Shown: positions 45,123 through 53,870, numbered from the stretch's first letter. The stretch: DNA of 64,000 bases from Alteromonas sp. C1M14 (GCF_018860965.1 NZ_JAHKQF010000018.1:186001-250000); one strand, 5' to 3'. The notes: generated by a model not told the origin, from the letters alone. Made by a program: numbers and translations.

Positions 45123-46154
45123 TTACCCTTTTTTAGGGGGAGCCGGTTTTTGTTCAAGGGCATAATGCTCCAAGCTTGAAAGGCTTGGCTCTTCCCATTT
45201 GTCTGGGGCACTAAAGAAGGTGGGATGATGCTTTTCAGCATAGGCTCTCACTTGTGGCGAAAGGGCGCTTTCATCGGCATAGCAGCCCATTACACAGTCA
45301 TAATGGCAATGTCCGTCAGCTTGATCCATTAACATCCAGGGTAACCACGGCGTAATACGGTTCCACGTCCCAGAGAAATAGAGGGCGGTTTTGCTTTTAT
45401 CGGCGACGTCGTCTTTGTTTAACACATAGTTAAACATTTCTGTGACCTGGTTCATTTTTCCTGGCGATTCACGAGGCCATTTATCTGGTTGCAGAGCAGA
45501 AGGGTAAAACAGATCTATACCGCTTTGCAGCAACAACTGACCATTGCCGATATCCTGAAACGGTAAATACATAGGGATATCTGGGACTTCTTTTACATTT
45601 AACTTTCCGTATGTGGGGGGCTTAGGATAATAAGGCCCAATCACATAGTTAAAGGGGTCGTTGGCAATGTGAACCACCTTAACCTTCTCGTTGGTAAAGG
45701 GGTTAGTAAAGGTATCTAACACTTCACCGGTGGCCAGATCCGTGTAATAACCGACTTCCCGTAGCAGTTTTTTGTAGGTGCCATCGCCATTGTCGACCAA
45801 GCGGGCATAAGAAAACCCTTCAAAACCGATAAAGGGGACATTTTTGTGGCCCGGGCGTACGGATCTCACAGTGCCTTTATACCAGCCGAATTTTTGCTTA
45901 CCGAATTCTAAATCTCCTTGGATTCGGGCCATGGCGTCCCGTGCCCAATAGTTATTGTGGAAATCCAGTGATTTATAGTCTGGGTTGGAGCTTGTAATAT
46001 TACCGCCGTAACCGCCCATGTTCATGGCAATAGCTTGACCGGCGCTTAAACCTAAGGCACCACCGCCAATGGTGAGGGCTGCGTGTTGCAAGAATTTCCG
46101 CCGGGAATTTTGTTCTGTTAAAACTGGGTTGTCGTTGGTGCGTTTTTCTTTCAT
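45123..46154 (-). CDS. Tat-exported DUF1838-family protein
   Basis: The 343-residue protein starts with a twin-arginine signal (SRRKFLQHAALTIGG). The mature part shows DUF1838 features: PFIGFEGFSYARLVDNGDGT, a VGYYTDLATGEVLDTFTNPF stretch, and WNRITPWLPWML near the end. Function of DUF1838 is not established; members often lie in catabolic islands of sphingomonads and marine bacteria. It is a single gene ended by the bidirectional terminator. A perfect FNR-type box lies ~230 bp upstream. Confidence 0.8.
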   Translation of the reverse strand: MKEKRTNDNPVLTEQNSRRKFLQHAALTIGGGALGLSAGQAIAMNMGGYGGNITSSNPDYKSLDFHNNYWARDAMARIQGDLEFGKQKFGWYKGTVRSVRPGHKNVPFIGFEGFSYARLVDNGDGTYKKLLREVGYYTDLATGEVLDTFTNPFTNEKVKVVHIANDPFNYVIGPYYPKPPTYGKLNVKEVPDIPMYLPFQDIGNGQLLLQSGIDLFYPSALQPDKWPRESPGKMNQVTEMFNYVLNKDDVADKSKTALYFSGTWNRITPWLPWMLMDQADGHCHYDCVMGCYADESALSPQVRAYAEKHHPTFFSAPDKWEEPSLSSLEHYALEQKPAPPKKG

Positions 46155-46475
46155 TTCGCTTCTCCAAAGGGTGAGTTATTCTTTTTTAACGAAAGCCAAA
46201 ATCCCTTATCGGCAAGGCTGTCTGTACGGGTTGCTTAGCTGTTTGCGCCATCGACGTTAGCATGCTCATACTAAAAAGATGAATAAGTGCACGGTGTTCA
46301 TCGCTGCCGATTACGGTTTTAATGACCGAATGGGCACACAACCTGTAAACACTGTATTTTTTTTCCCCTTGGCATACCTTGATAATTATCAAAGGGTGGC
46401 GGTTTGTCTGTTTTATGGCTGGTGAGGGCGGTTTTGTCATTCCGCCCTTTGTTATCCTAGCAAAACGCGATTTCG
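46155..46475 (-). promoter_or_regulatory. long leader of the DUF1838 gene with a perfect FNR-type box
   Basis: TTGAT-AATT-ATCAA at 46379-46392 is a perfect palindromic FNR-family site. A TACAGT -10 candidate on the minus strand at 46351-46356 puts the transcript start near 46344 and the box centre at exactly -41.5. That leaves an untranslated leader of about 190 nt. A reading frame at 46186-46440 spans the box itself and is not accepted as a gene. Confidence 0.6.
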
Positions 46476-47306
46476 CTAGTGGTATTCTTCACCGCCAGAG
46501 ACATTCATGGCTTCGCCGGTAATATAAACGGATTGCTCTGAACACAAGAACGCACAGGCTTTGGCCGTGTCCTCTTGTAGCCCTGGACGGCCGAGGGGAA
46601 TACGCGCTTTCATCGCTTTCATGTAGGTGTCTAAATCGCCGTCGGCAAAACGGGAATTTTGCCAAGCCCCCAATCCGGTGGTGACATGATTCGGGCACAC
46701 CGCATTCACATTGATGCCATGCTGGCCTAACTCTTTAGCGGCCACACGGGTTAGCCCCACGACGCCATGTTTTGAGGTGGTGTAAGCCCCGGCTTCAGCA
46801 AAGGCAGACTTTGATGCCTGTGAGCCAATATTAATAATGCGCCCCGAGCCTTGTGCAATCATACGCTTAGCGGCATGTTTAATGCCTAAGAATACCCCAC
46901 GTAAGTTAACCCCAAGTACGGTGTCCCATTCAGCTACATCGGTATCGACAATGGATGTCATTAAGTAGCCAACGCCGGCATTGTTCACCCAGATATCTAA
47001 TGTGCCATAGGTGTCGACGGCGAACTGGGCTAATGCCGCCACCTCACTTTCTTCTAGAACATTGCAGGTGGCGGTAGAGACTTCGATACCTTCAGCGCGC
47101 ATTTCGCTAGCAATGTCTTCCATTTCACTACTGGTGCCAATGGCATCTTCTGGAAGTAAATCCCCTGTGGCTTTGCCGATATCTGCAAGAATGATTTTGC
47201 ATCCCTCTTTGCCTAGTCGTCTCGCAATGGCTTCACCTAATCCCTTGCGACGGCCAGCGCCAGTAATGACGGCGACCTTACCGTTTAAATCATCGTATTG
47301 CGCCAT
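46476..47306 (-). CDS. short-chain dehydrogenase/reductase
   Basis: The 276-residue SDR has the cofactor motif TGAGRRKGLGEA, NNAG in VNNAGVGYL and the catalytic YTTSK with an upstream serine in NIGSQASKSAFAEAG. The insert around residues 45-60 is longer than usual. It should oxidise an alcohol or reduce a ketone with NAD(P)H. It follows the RedY-like gene at 14 bp in one operon. Substrate unknown. Confidence 0.93.
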   Translation of the reverse strand: MAQYDDLNGKVAVITGAGRRKGLGEAIARRLGKEGCKIILADIGKATGDLLPEDAIGTSSEMEDIASEMRAEGIEVSTATCNVLEESEVAALAQFAVDTYGTLDIWVNNAGVGYLMTSIVDTDVAEWDTVLGVNLRGVFLGIKHAAKRMIAQGSGRIINIGSQASKSAFAEAGAYTTSKHGVVGLTRVAAKELGQHGINVNAVCPNHVTTGLGAWQNSRFADGDLDTYMKAMKARIPLGRPGLQEDTAKACAFLCSEQSVYITGEAMNVSGGEEYH

Positions 47307-47320
47307 GGTAAGGGTTCCTT

Positions 47321-47626
47321 TTACAGTGCATCTGTGGTGATGAAAAGCGGGTTGTCGGCAAAGCGATTAAATTCACTGGCCACCTGTTGCATTGTGTCAG
47401 AGGAGGCGTCCTCCATAAGACTTTCTATACTGGCAATATCCAGGATCTCGATATATTGGTACGGGGCATCGCCACCGCCTAATAGTCCACTGGATTTCAG
47501 TACACTAAATTGATTAACCGATGCCAGTGCATTCACCGTAGGCAGGTCTGTTGTACGTGCCCAGTTTTCATATTCTTTGACATTAGCGTCGTCTTTCAGG
47601 TTAAACAGTACAACAATTTTGGTCAT
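47321..47626 (-). CDS. RedY/HapK-like dimeric alpha-beta barrel protein
   Basis: This 101-residue protein has the pattern of a ferredoxin-like alpha-beta barrel: KIVVLFNLKDDANVKEYENW, then LPTVNALASVNQFSVLKS and YQYIEILDIASIESL. It resembles the RedY/HapK family first named in prodigiosin clusters (Hahella HapK). Members act as small cofactor-free enzymes or ring-handling proteins. The assignment is from pattern recall and is moderate. It heads the SDR operon and is divergent from an isochorismatase-type hydrolase. Confidence 0.65.
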   Translation of the reverse strand: MTKIVVLFNLKDDANVKEYENWARTTDLPTVNALASVNQFSVLKSSGLLGGGDAPYQYIEILDIASIESLMEDASSDTMQQVASEFNRFADNPLFITTDAL

Positions 47627-47689
47627 GGTTCGGTTCCGCCATAGTATGGTGTCAAGTTAGCAATGACATCATCTTAGATGCTGTATAAA

Positions 47690-47750
47690 TGATATGTCAA
47701 TATATCAATTGCAAAAGCCCCTGGATTTGTCATATAGTCATATTGTTAGA
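47690..47750. promoter_or_regulatory. candidate operators between the RedY-like and hydrolase genes
   Basis: Two sites lie in this divergent gap. One is TGATAT-GTCAAT-ATATCA at 47690-47707, overlapping CAATATATCAATTG. The other is CATATAGTCATATTGTTAG at 47731-47749, which carries the ATATTGTTA core seen in other island promoters and ends ~40 bp before the hydrolase start. Confidence 0.45.
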
Positions 47751-47789
47751 ATCAATTCGCTGGAACAGCGTATCTCTAAAGGAGTTGTG

Positions 47790-48452
47790 ATGGAGTTATC
47801 AAATAAAACTGCACGTCAATTATTTGCAGAAGTAAAAGCGAACCCTAGCCGTAAACGTTTTGGATTCGGTGAAAAAGCAATTCTTGTGAATATTGATTTA
47901 CAGAAAGCCTATACCCGTACGGATTTGTTTAAGACGGCATACCAGACCGATCCTCGCCAATTAGACTATGTGAATGAGCTTGCTGCTGCGTTTCGTTCTC
48001 TAGATTGGCCGGTGGTGTGGACTAACGTGGCTTACATGGATTCAGGCGAAGATGCCGGTATTTGGGGAACACGTACTGATACCCCAGATAGCCTACAGAA
48101 CATCAAGTTTAACAGTGAACGGGCTGAACTTGATGATCGTCTAGTGGTAGATCGACAAAAAGATGTTTTCTACTGCAAAAAGATGCCGTCGCCATTTTTT
48201 GAAACCCAGCTGCAAAGTTTATGCGTCTGGCACAAGGTGGACACCGTGGTGCTGACCGGTGGGTCTACGTCAGGCTGCATTCGTGCAGCGGCAGTGGACA
48301 GCTTGTCCCGAGGTTATCGCACCATTGTGCCTGAGCAATGTGTGGCTGATAAACATGAGAGTTACCATTTTGCGAATCTCACCGATTTGGCATTGAAATA
48401 TGCCGATGTGGTGGACGTGCAAGAAGTGCAAGATTGGCTAGCTAAACAGTAA
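47790..48452 (+). CDS. isochorismatase-superfamily cysteine hydrolase
   Basis: AAAGGAG 5 nt before the ATG at 47790 fixes the start (220 residues). The Asp-Lys-Cys triad is visible: Asp in ILVNIDLQKAY, Lys in DVFYCKKMPSPFF and the nucleophile Cys in GGSTSGCIRAAAVDSLSRGY. The closest functional types are N-carbamoylsarcosine amidase and maleamate amidohydrolase (NicF), which remove ammonia from a linear amide. It is the first gene of an operon with two PuuE-like deacetylases and LeuCD-like subunits, so an amidase step after ring opening is plausible. Confidence 0.92.
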   Translation: MELSNKTARQLFAEVKANPSRKRFGFGEKAILVNIDLQKAYTRTDLFKTAYQTDPRQLDYVNELAAAFRSLDWPVVWTNVAYMDSGEDAGIWGTRTDTPDSLQNIKFNSERAELDDRLVVDRQKDVFYCKKMPSPFFETQLQSLCVWHKVDTVVLTGGSTSGCIRAAAVDSLSRGYRTIVPEQCVADKHESYHFANLTDLALKYADVVDVQEVQDWLAKQ

Positions 48453-48463
48453 AGGCGCCTGAC

Positions 48464-49408
48464 ATGAAAGTTGATCCTCAATACTATGATTATTGGCCGT
48501 ATCACGACCGTCCGAAAATAACTTGGCCAAATGGTGCGAAAATCGCATTTTGGGTGGCGCCGAATATTGAATTTTATGAGTTGGATCCGCCGTCAAATCC
48601 TCACCGGAAAGCCTGGCCTCAGCCTTATCCCGCCATTGCTGGGTATGGTATTCGCGATTATGGCAATCGGGTGGGCCACATGCGCCAAATGGCCTTGTTA
48701 GATAAATATAACATCCGTGGCTCAATCTCGTTATCTACCGCTCTGTGCGACCATCACCCAGAAATTATCGAGTTGTGCCAAGCCCGTGACTGGGAATTCT
48801 TCAGTCATGGCATTTACAACACTCGCTATACCTATGGCATGAGCAGTGAGCAGGAACGGGAGATGATCCATGACGCCATGGTGTCTATCCATAAGCACAC
48901 AGGACAAAAATGTGCAGGTTACCTAGCGCCGGCGTTGTCTCATAGCGACGAAACCATCGATCTGTTTGCGGAAGTGGGCACCGAATTGTTCGGCGACGAG
49001 GGCGGTTTTTATACCTGTGATTTGTTTCATGATGACCAACCCACGCCAATTCATACCCGCTCTGGCAAGCGATTCGTGTCTATTCCTTATTCCTTAGAGA
49101 TGAACGATACCATCGCCTACGTGAGCAATAAGGTCACGCCTAGGCAGTATGGACGGATGCTAAAAGCCAATTTTGACCGCTTATATCAGGAAGGTGAGCA
49201 AAGCGGCACCATCATGTGCATTCCCACACATAATTATCAGGTGTCCTGCCCCCATCGATTAAAAGCTTACGAGGAAGCCCTTGAATATATCACCGGTCAC
49301 AGTGATGTGTGGGTAACCACGGGGCGAGAAATCGCCAGCTATTACAAAGCCCATTATTACGACGATGCCGTGGCCGATATCGCCAACAAAAACAAGGGGG
49401 CGGTATGA
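48464..49408 (+). CDS. polysaccharide deacetylase/PuuE-like metal hydrolase (copy 1)
   Basis: The 314-residue protein has the NodB-homology fold in the PuuE allantoinase/cyclic imidase variant. NIEFYE replaces the TFDDG motif, FFSHGIYN supplies metal histidines, GYLAPALSHSDETIDLF follows, and PTHNYQVSCPHR contains the late histidines. There is no signal peptide, so it is cytoplasmic and not a cell-wall enzyme. It sits 11 bp behind the isochorismatase-type gene and overlaps the next deacetylase gene by 4 bp. Ring amide or imide hydrolysis is the most likely chemistry. Confidence 0.88.
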   Translation: MKVDPQYYDYWPYHDRPKITWPNGAKIAFWVAPNIEFYELDPPSNPHRKAWPQPYPAIAGYGIRDYGNRVGHMRQMALLDKYNIRGSISLSTALCDHHPEIIELCQARDWEFFSHGIYNTRYTYGMSSEQEREMIHDAMVSIHKHTGQKCAGYLAPALSHSDETIDLFAEVGTELFGDEGGFYTCDLFHDDQPTPIHTRSGKRFVSIPYSLEMNDTIAYVSNKVTPRQYGRMLKANFDRLYQEGEQSGTIMCIPTHNYQVSCPHRLKAYEEALEYITGHSDVWVTTGREIASYYKAHYYDDAVADIANKNKGAV

Positions 49409-50334
49409 GCCTAGATAAAGATTATCTTCACTATCCCCAGCGCCACTATGGGATGGATCACGAACTGTACAAGTGGTCCATGCTTAGCGAGCGAGCGCCG
49501 GTGCAATGGCCAAACGACGGCAAACTGGCGTTATGGGTGAACGTCAATATCGACTTTTTCCCGCTAAGCCAGCGACAAAATCCGGTGGCCGTGCCAGGTG
49601 GAATGAAAATGCCTTATCCAGATTTACGCCATTTTAGTTTGCGCGATTATGGCAACCGGGTAGGGGTGTATCGGATTTTTCAGGCACTGGATAAGTTTTC
49701 GGTGAAACCGACGGTGGCTATAAATGGCGCTATGGTCGATCGCGCGCCTTATTTAATGAAGTTTATCGCTGAGCGTCAAGACGAAGTGCTTGGCCATGGC
49801 TGGCAAATGGACCATTTGCATCACGGCGAGGTTGACCCAGCCGACGAAGCCCAATGGCTCGATGCCAGTTTACGCAAACTACGAGGGTACTTTAAGCAAC
49901 CGGTTAACGGATGGTTGAGTCCCGGTCGTATGCAGTCGGCAGCCACCGCCCGTTTATTGGTTGAACATGACATTGCCTATATGTGCGACTGGATAAACGA
50001 TGAGATGCCTTACGATTTTCGCAGCGAAGCCGGTGTATTAACAGCCATGCCTTTGTCCAATGAACTCGATGATTTTTTCATTATGGGCAATAACCTGCAT
50101 AGCGAAGAAAGTTATGCCGAGCAATTACAAGATGCTTGCGATCTATTGTTAGCGGAAGCTCAGTCTCAGGGAGGCAGAATGCTGGCATTAAATATCCATC
50201 CGTGGATGTCTGGTCAGCCTCATCGTATTGGCTACCTTGAACAGGCATTAGCCTATATTACCGCCCAGCCCGGGGTATGGAGCGCCACAGCAAGCGAAAT
50301 TCATCAGGTTTGGCAAGCACAACAAAAACGCTAA
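49405..50334 (+). CDS. polysaccharide deacetylase/PuuE-like metal hydrolase (copy 2)
   Basis: The ATG within the ATGA overlap at 49405 is the start (309 residues); the longer upstream frame only repeats the neighbour. NVNIDFFPL marks motif 1, GHGWQMDHLHHGE carries an unusually histidine-rich metal site, GWLSPGRMQS motif 3, and NIHPWMSGQPHR the late histidines. It differs from copy 1 enough to have its own substrate or to form a hetero-oligomer with it; tight coupling favours joint action. Confidence 0.88.
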   Translation: MSLDKDYLHYPQRHYGMDHELYKWSMLSERAPVQWPNDGKLALWVNVNIDFFPLSQRQNPVAVPGGMKMPYPDLRHFSLRDYGNRVGVYRIFQALDKFSVKPTVAINGAMVDRAPYLMKFIAERQDEVLGHGWQMDHLHHGEVDPADEAQWLDASLRKLRGYFKQPVNGWLSPGRMQSAATARLLVEHDIAYMCDWINDEMPYDFRSEAGVLTAMPLSNELDDFFIMGNNLHSEESYAEQLQDACDLLLAEAQSQGGRMLALNIHPWMSGQPHRIGYLEQALAYITAQPGVWSATASEIHQVWQAQQKR

Positions 50335-50376
50335 TTGGCCCATTACTCATAGCATTATCACCATTGCGAGATCAGG

Positions 50377-51792
50377 ATGTCACAAACCTTATTTGAAAAG
50401 ATATGGGATGCCCATTTGGTAAAAGCCTTACCTGACGGCACCTTCCTTATCTACATTGACCGTATTTTCTTACACGAACGTACCGGTTCCATTGCGCTTC
50501 AAAGCTTAGCCGAAGATGGCCGTAGTGTGCGCCATCCAGAAAAAGTGTTTTGTACCATGGATCATATCGTTGATACCTTTCCTGGTCGTGGTGACGAGAC
50601 GGTGATGCCTTCCGGTAAGGATTTTATTCAGGCGACCCGTAAAGAAGCAAAAAACGCCGGCATCACCCTGTTTGATATTGGTGATGAAAACCAAGGTATT
50701 GCCCATGTTATCAGTCCTGAGCAAGGGATTATTCAACCGGGTATGACATTGGTATGCCCTGATAGTCATACCTGTACACAAGGCGCGTTGGGGGCTGCCG
50801 CATGGGGCATTGGCTCTTCTGAAGCCGAGCATGCCATGGCAACCCAAACCTTGCGCATCAACAAGCCTAAACTCATGCGGGTTTACTTTAAGGGTAAGCT
50901 GGGCACAGGGGTGACGGCCAAAGACATGATTTTACATCTTATCGGTAAGTACGGTGCCCACGGCGGCGCTGGACATGCCATTGAATTTGCGGGGCCTGCG
51001 GTCAGGGCCCTGTCGGTGGAAGGACGCATGACCTTGTGTAATATGGCCGTGGAATTTGCGGCCTTTACCGGCCTTGTGGCCAGTGATGAAAAAACCATCG
51101 ACTACCTTAAAAGTAAAGCTTATGCCCCCTCAGGCGCACAATGGCAACAGGCGGTGGATTATTGGCGTACCCTGGTTACCGACGACGACGCTGAGTTCGA
51201 TGAGGAATTGATTATCGATTGTGACGAGATTGAACCTACGGTCACCTGGGGTACCAGTCCCCAACATACCTGCAGTATTGGCGGCCAAGTGCCTGCGTTA
51301 TCCAGTTTGGCTAATGAAAATGCCCGTACCGCCGCGAAACGGGCGTTGGAGTATCAAGGGTTGAGTGCCGGAGACGCTGTGCTAGGGCTAAAAATTGGCA
51401 ATGCGTTTATCGGTTCATGTACCAACTCTCGTTTGGAAGACTTACGTTACGCGGCAAAGATCCTCGCTGGCCGAAAAGTGGCTAAAGGGGTGAAAGCGAT
51501 TTGCGTCCCCGGCTCACAACAGGTTAAAGCCAGTGCCGAGAAAGAAGGGCTCGATATTATTTTTAAAGCGGCAGGCTTCGAATGGCGAGAAAGTGGGTGT
51601 TCCATGTGTTTCTTTGCCGGAGGAGAACATTTTGGGGCTAAAGAGCGGGTGGTATCCACCAGTAACCGTAATTTTGAATCTCGCCAAGGCCCTGCTACAC
51701 GCACTCATTTAGCGAGTCCTGCAACCGTTGCTGCCAGTGCAGTTAACGGCTATATCAGCGACCCGCGAGACTTTTTGGAAAGCGGATTATGA
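50377..51792 (+). CDS. leuC: LeuC-type (de)hydratase large subunit
   Basis: This 471-residue aconitase-superfamily subunit binds a [4Fe-4S] cluster through Cys in GSCTNSRLEDL and GCSMC, with CPDSHTCTQGALG earlier. The overall match is to 3-isopropylmalate dehydratase. After GCSMC, where leucine enzymes have LAMNPD, it reads FFAGGEHF, so the substrate pocket differs. leuA and leuB are absent and the neighbours are amidases, so the substrate is probably an alkyl-maleate rather than isopropylmaleate, as in dimethylmaleate hydratase DmdA. The symbol marks the family only. It overlaps leuD by 4 bp. Confidence 0.9.
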   Translation: MSQTLFEKIWDAHLVKALPDGTFLIYIDRIFLHERTGSIALQSLAEDGRSVRHPEKVFCTMDHIVDTFPGRGDETVMPSGKDFIQATRKEAKNAGITLFDIGDENQGIAHVISPEQGIIQPGMTLVCPDSHTCTQGALGAAAWGIGSSEAEHAMATQTLRINKPKLMRVYFKGKLGTGVTAKDMILHLIGKYGAHGGAGHAIEFAGPAVRALSVEGRMTLCNMAVEFAAFTGLVASDEKTIDYLKSKAYAPSGAQWQQAVDYWRTLVTDDDAEFDEELIIDCDEIEPTVTWGTSPQHTCSIGGQVPALSSLANENARTAAKRALEYQGLSAGDAVLGLKIGNAFIGSCTNSRLEDLRYAAKILAGRKVAKGVKAICVPGSQQVKASAEKEGLDIIFKAAGFEWRESGCSMCFFAGGEHFGAKERVVSTSNRNFESRQGPATRTHLASPATVAASAVNGYISDPRDFLESGL

Positions 51793-52415
51793 CGCCTTTT
51801 GTTCATCACTCCGGTGTTGCTGCACCGCTGCTACGGATCAATATTGATACTGATGCCATCATTCCCAGTCGTGAAATGCGCCGGGTATCGAAAAAAGGGC
51901 TAGGTGAGGGGTTATTTGCCAGTTGGCGCTATGTGCTACCCGATAGCCGCGAACTGAACCCTGACTTTATTCTCAATCAGCCGGCATATCACAACACCAC
52001 GATTATCTTAGGTGGCAATAACTTTGGTTGTGGTTCGTCACGGGAACATGCCGTGTGGGCATTGGCTGAGTACGGGATCCGCGCAATTGTCGCGCCCACT
52101 TTTGGCGCTATTTTTTATCAAAACTGTATTCGTAATGGTATTTTGCCGGTGGGTTTAGACACCGACGCTATTGCATCTTTGGCACAGGACGTGTCTACGG
52201 ATCCCCAGCAGCGCCAAGTGGCGATTGACCTTGCCGAACAGCAGGTCACAAGCGCCAGTGGCTTGGGTTTTTCCTTTGATATTGAAGCTGGGCATAAGGA
52301 AATGTTACTGAAAGGCCTCGACAGCATTGGCGTGTCCTTGCAGCATATTACTGATATTCAGTGCTTTGAAAAACAGTACCATCAACAGCGTCCATGGTTG
52401 CTTGGGCGCGGTTAA
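51789..52415 (+). CDS. leuD: LeuD-type (de)hydratase small subunit
   Basis: The 208-residue subunit has NIDTDAIIPSREMRRVSKKG, where LeuD usually has KQFL, then NNFGCGSSREHAVWAL with the swivel-domain phosphate-like loop and GLDSIGVSLQHITDI at the end. It completes the active site of the large subunit, to which it is coupled by a 4-bp overlap. A bidirectional terminator follows at ~70 bp, so it is the last gene of the operon that starts at 47790. Confidence 0.9.
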   Translation: MTPFVHHSGVAAPLLRINIDTDAIIPSREMRRVSKKGLGEGLFASWRYVLPDSRELNPDFILNQPAYHNTTIILGGNNFGCGSSREHAVWALAEYGIRAIVAPTFGAIFYQNCIRNGILPVGLDTDAIASLAQDVSTDPQQRQVAIDLAEQQVTSASGLGFSFDIEAGHKEMLLKGLDSIGVSLQHITDIQCFEKQYHQQRPWLLGRG

Positions 52416-52483
52416 TATCCTACCGCTACCGTGGCCCTCCGTTTTTATTCGTCCCGTTATTCAAAATCACCTTATTTGTTCCA

Positions 52484-52519
52484 TAAAAAAAGCAGAATGA
52501 TTAACCATTCTGCTTTTTT
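52484..52519. terminator. bidirectional terminator
   Basis: AAAAAAAGCAGAATG, loop ATTAAC, CATTCTGCTTTTTT lies between the LeuD-type gene (+) and the MFS gene (-) and has A and T runs on both sides. Confidence 0.92.
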
Positions 52520-52547
52520 GTCTTTACTTACGTTATCTTAAACCAAG

Positions 52548-53870
52548 CTATTTACCTTGTGGTTGGGAAAAGTCTCGGTACTTACCCAATAACAGAAGTA
52601 AAGTGGCACCTATAAGCATAACGGTCATAGAGAAAATCATGATGCTGTCGTAGCTTTTGGTTTTGTCAAAAATGATACCAAAGGTCATGGGGCCGATGCC
52701 CGCCCCTAATGCAAAGGCACCGTACACAAAGCCATAAATGGTGGAGTAGCTCTTCATGCCAAAATAGCGGGCAATTAAGAACGCCAGAAGGTCGTATTCG
52801 ACGCCAGCGGCAAAGCCAATCATAAAGACCGAGATCATGGCGATAACCATATTCAGTTCCACCGTACCCAGCACCCAGCACGCTGCCGCAGGCAAGGATA
52901 ATAAAATAAAGGCCACGCCCGGTGCCCAAAAATGATCAATTAACCAACCGCCTATTAAGCGTCCGAATAATACAGAAATCCCAATTAGCGGTACAATGCT
53001 GGCAATTTCAAAGGTGTCAAAACCTTTGGTGGCAAGGAGGTTTTCCATATTAGGAATGGGGCCGCCAACGGCAAAGGAAATGGGTAAAATCGCGATGCAT
53101 AAGATCCAAAATTTGCTATCACGGAATACCTCCGCCATGGTTAACCCTGGAAAATCTTTTACCGGTTCATGGTCTAACTGTTGTTTTTTGGCAATGGATT
53201 TGGTCTTGGGCGATTCGTAAAAGCAGAAAAATGCGATGGGAAAGGCGACAATTAGCGGCATGGCTGCTATGGCTAAATAGGTCATACGCCAACCAAATTC
53301 CACAATCATCCACGCCGCAACGGGTTTGATCATGGCACCAAATAAGCCTGTGCCGATTAAAGACAGCCCTAACGCCAGTCCCTTTTTCCTTTCAAACCAC
53401 AGGTTGACTCCTCGGGTCCAGGTAATGGGCAAGGTACCCGCCCCTAGTGCTGCCATGATCCCCCATGTAATGTAAAACATCATCAGAGATCCATTACCAA
53501 AGGCAAATAAAGCAAAGGAAAAGGAGAACATCACCACCGAGCATAGAATAACCTTGCGAACGCCGAAGCGGTCAGCGAGATTGCCTACAATGGGACTGAA
53601 AAATAACACCACCAAGGTAGATATGGTGAGGCCGGTCATGATCTCACCAAATCCCCAACCAAATTCTTTTGATAGCTCTGGTGCTAACATACCCAAGGTG
53701 TAAAAAGGAACGGGAGAAAGGCCCAATCCGATACCCAAGGTAGAAGCGAGCACTATCTTCCATCCCTCTTTGAATTCTGAAAAACTACTTACGCTACTGG
53801 CCATAATTTTCTTTAACCTTGTTGGTTCGACTTGGGCCTCGGGGTTATTTAGTTCCCGGTTTCCTGTCAC
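52548..53870 (-). CDS. MFS transporter, oxalate:formate antiporter/monocarboxylate type
   Basis: The 440-residue carrier has a ~40-residue hydrophilic N-terminus and about 12 membrane segments. The loop VGNLADRFGVRKVIL matches the MFS motif G-x3-D-R-x-G-x-[RK], and WTRGVNLWFERKKGLALGLS the conserved R-x-x-G stretch of the OFA family. These carry mono- and dicarboxylates. It stands alone, divergent from the membrane protein gene at 54106, and probably brings in the island's substrate or exports an acid. Confidence 0.88.
   Translation of the reverse strand: MTGNRELNNPEAQVEPTRLKKIMASSVSSFSEFKEGWKIVLASTLGIGLGLSPVPFYTLGMLAPELSKEFGWGFGEIMTGLTISTLVVLFFSPIVGNLADRFGVRKVILCSVVMFSFSFALFAFGNGSLMMFYITWGIMAALGAGTLPITWTRGVNLWFERKKGLALGLSLIGTGLFGAMIKPVAAWMIVEFGWRMTYLAIAAMPLIVAFPIAFFCFYESPKTKSIAKKQQLDHEPVKDFPGLTMAEVFRDSKFWILCIAILPISFAVGGPIPNMENLLATKGFDTFEIASIVPLIGISVLFGRLIGGWLIDHFWAPGVAFILLSLPAAACWVLGTVELNMVIAMISVFMIGFAAGVEYDLLAFLIARYFGMKSYSTIYGFVYGAFALGAGIGPMTFGIIFDKTKSYDSIMIFSMTVMLIGATLLLLLGKYRDFSQPQGK

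Noticed and set aside
46186..46440. 84-codon open frame on the minus strand between the SDR and DUF1838 genes
   Set aside because: It begins upstream of the FNR box, has no ribosome site or recognisable domain, and spans the predicted promoter.
50377..52415. Reading the LeuCD-type pair as leucine biosynthesis
   Set aside because: leuA and leuB are absent, the pocket loop is altered and the genes sit behind amidase and deacetylase genes; kept only as a family name.
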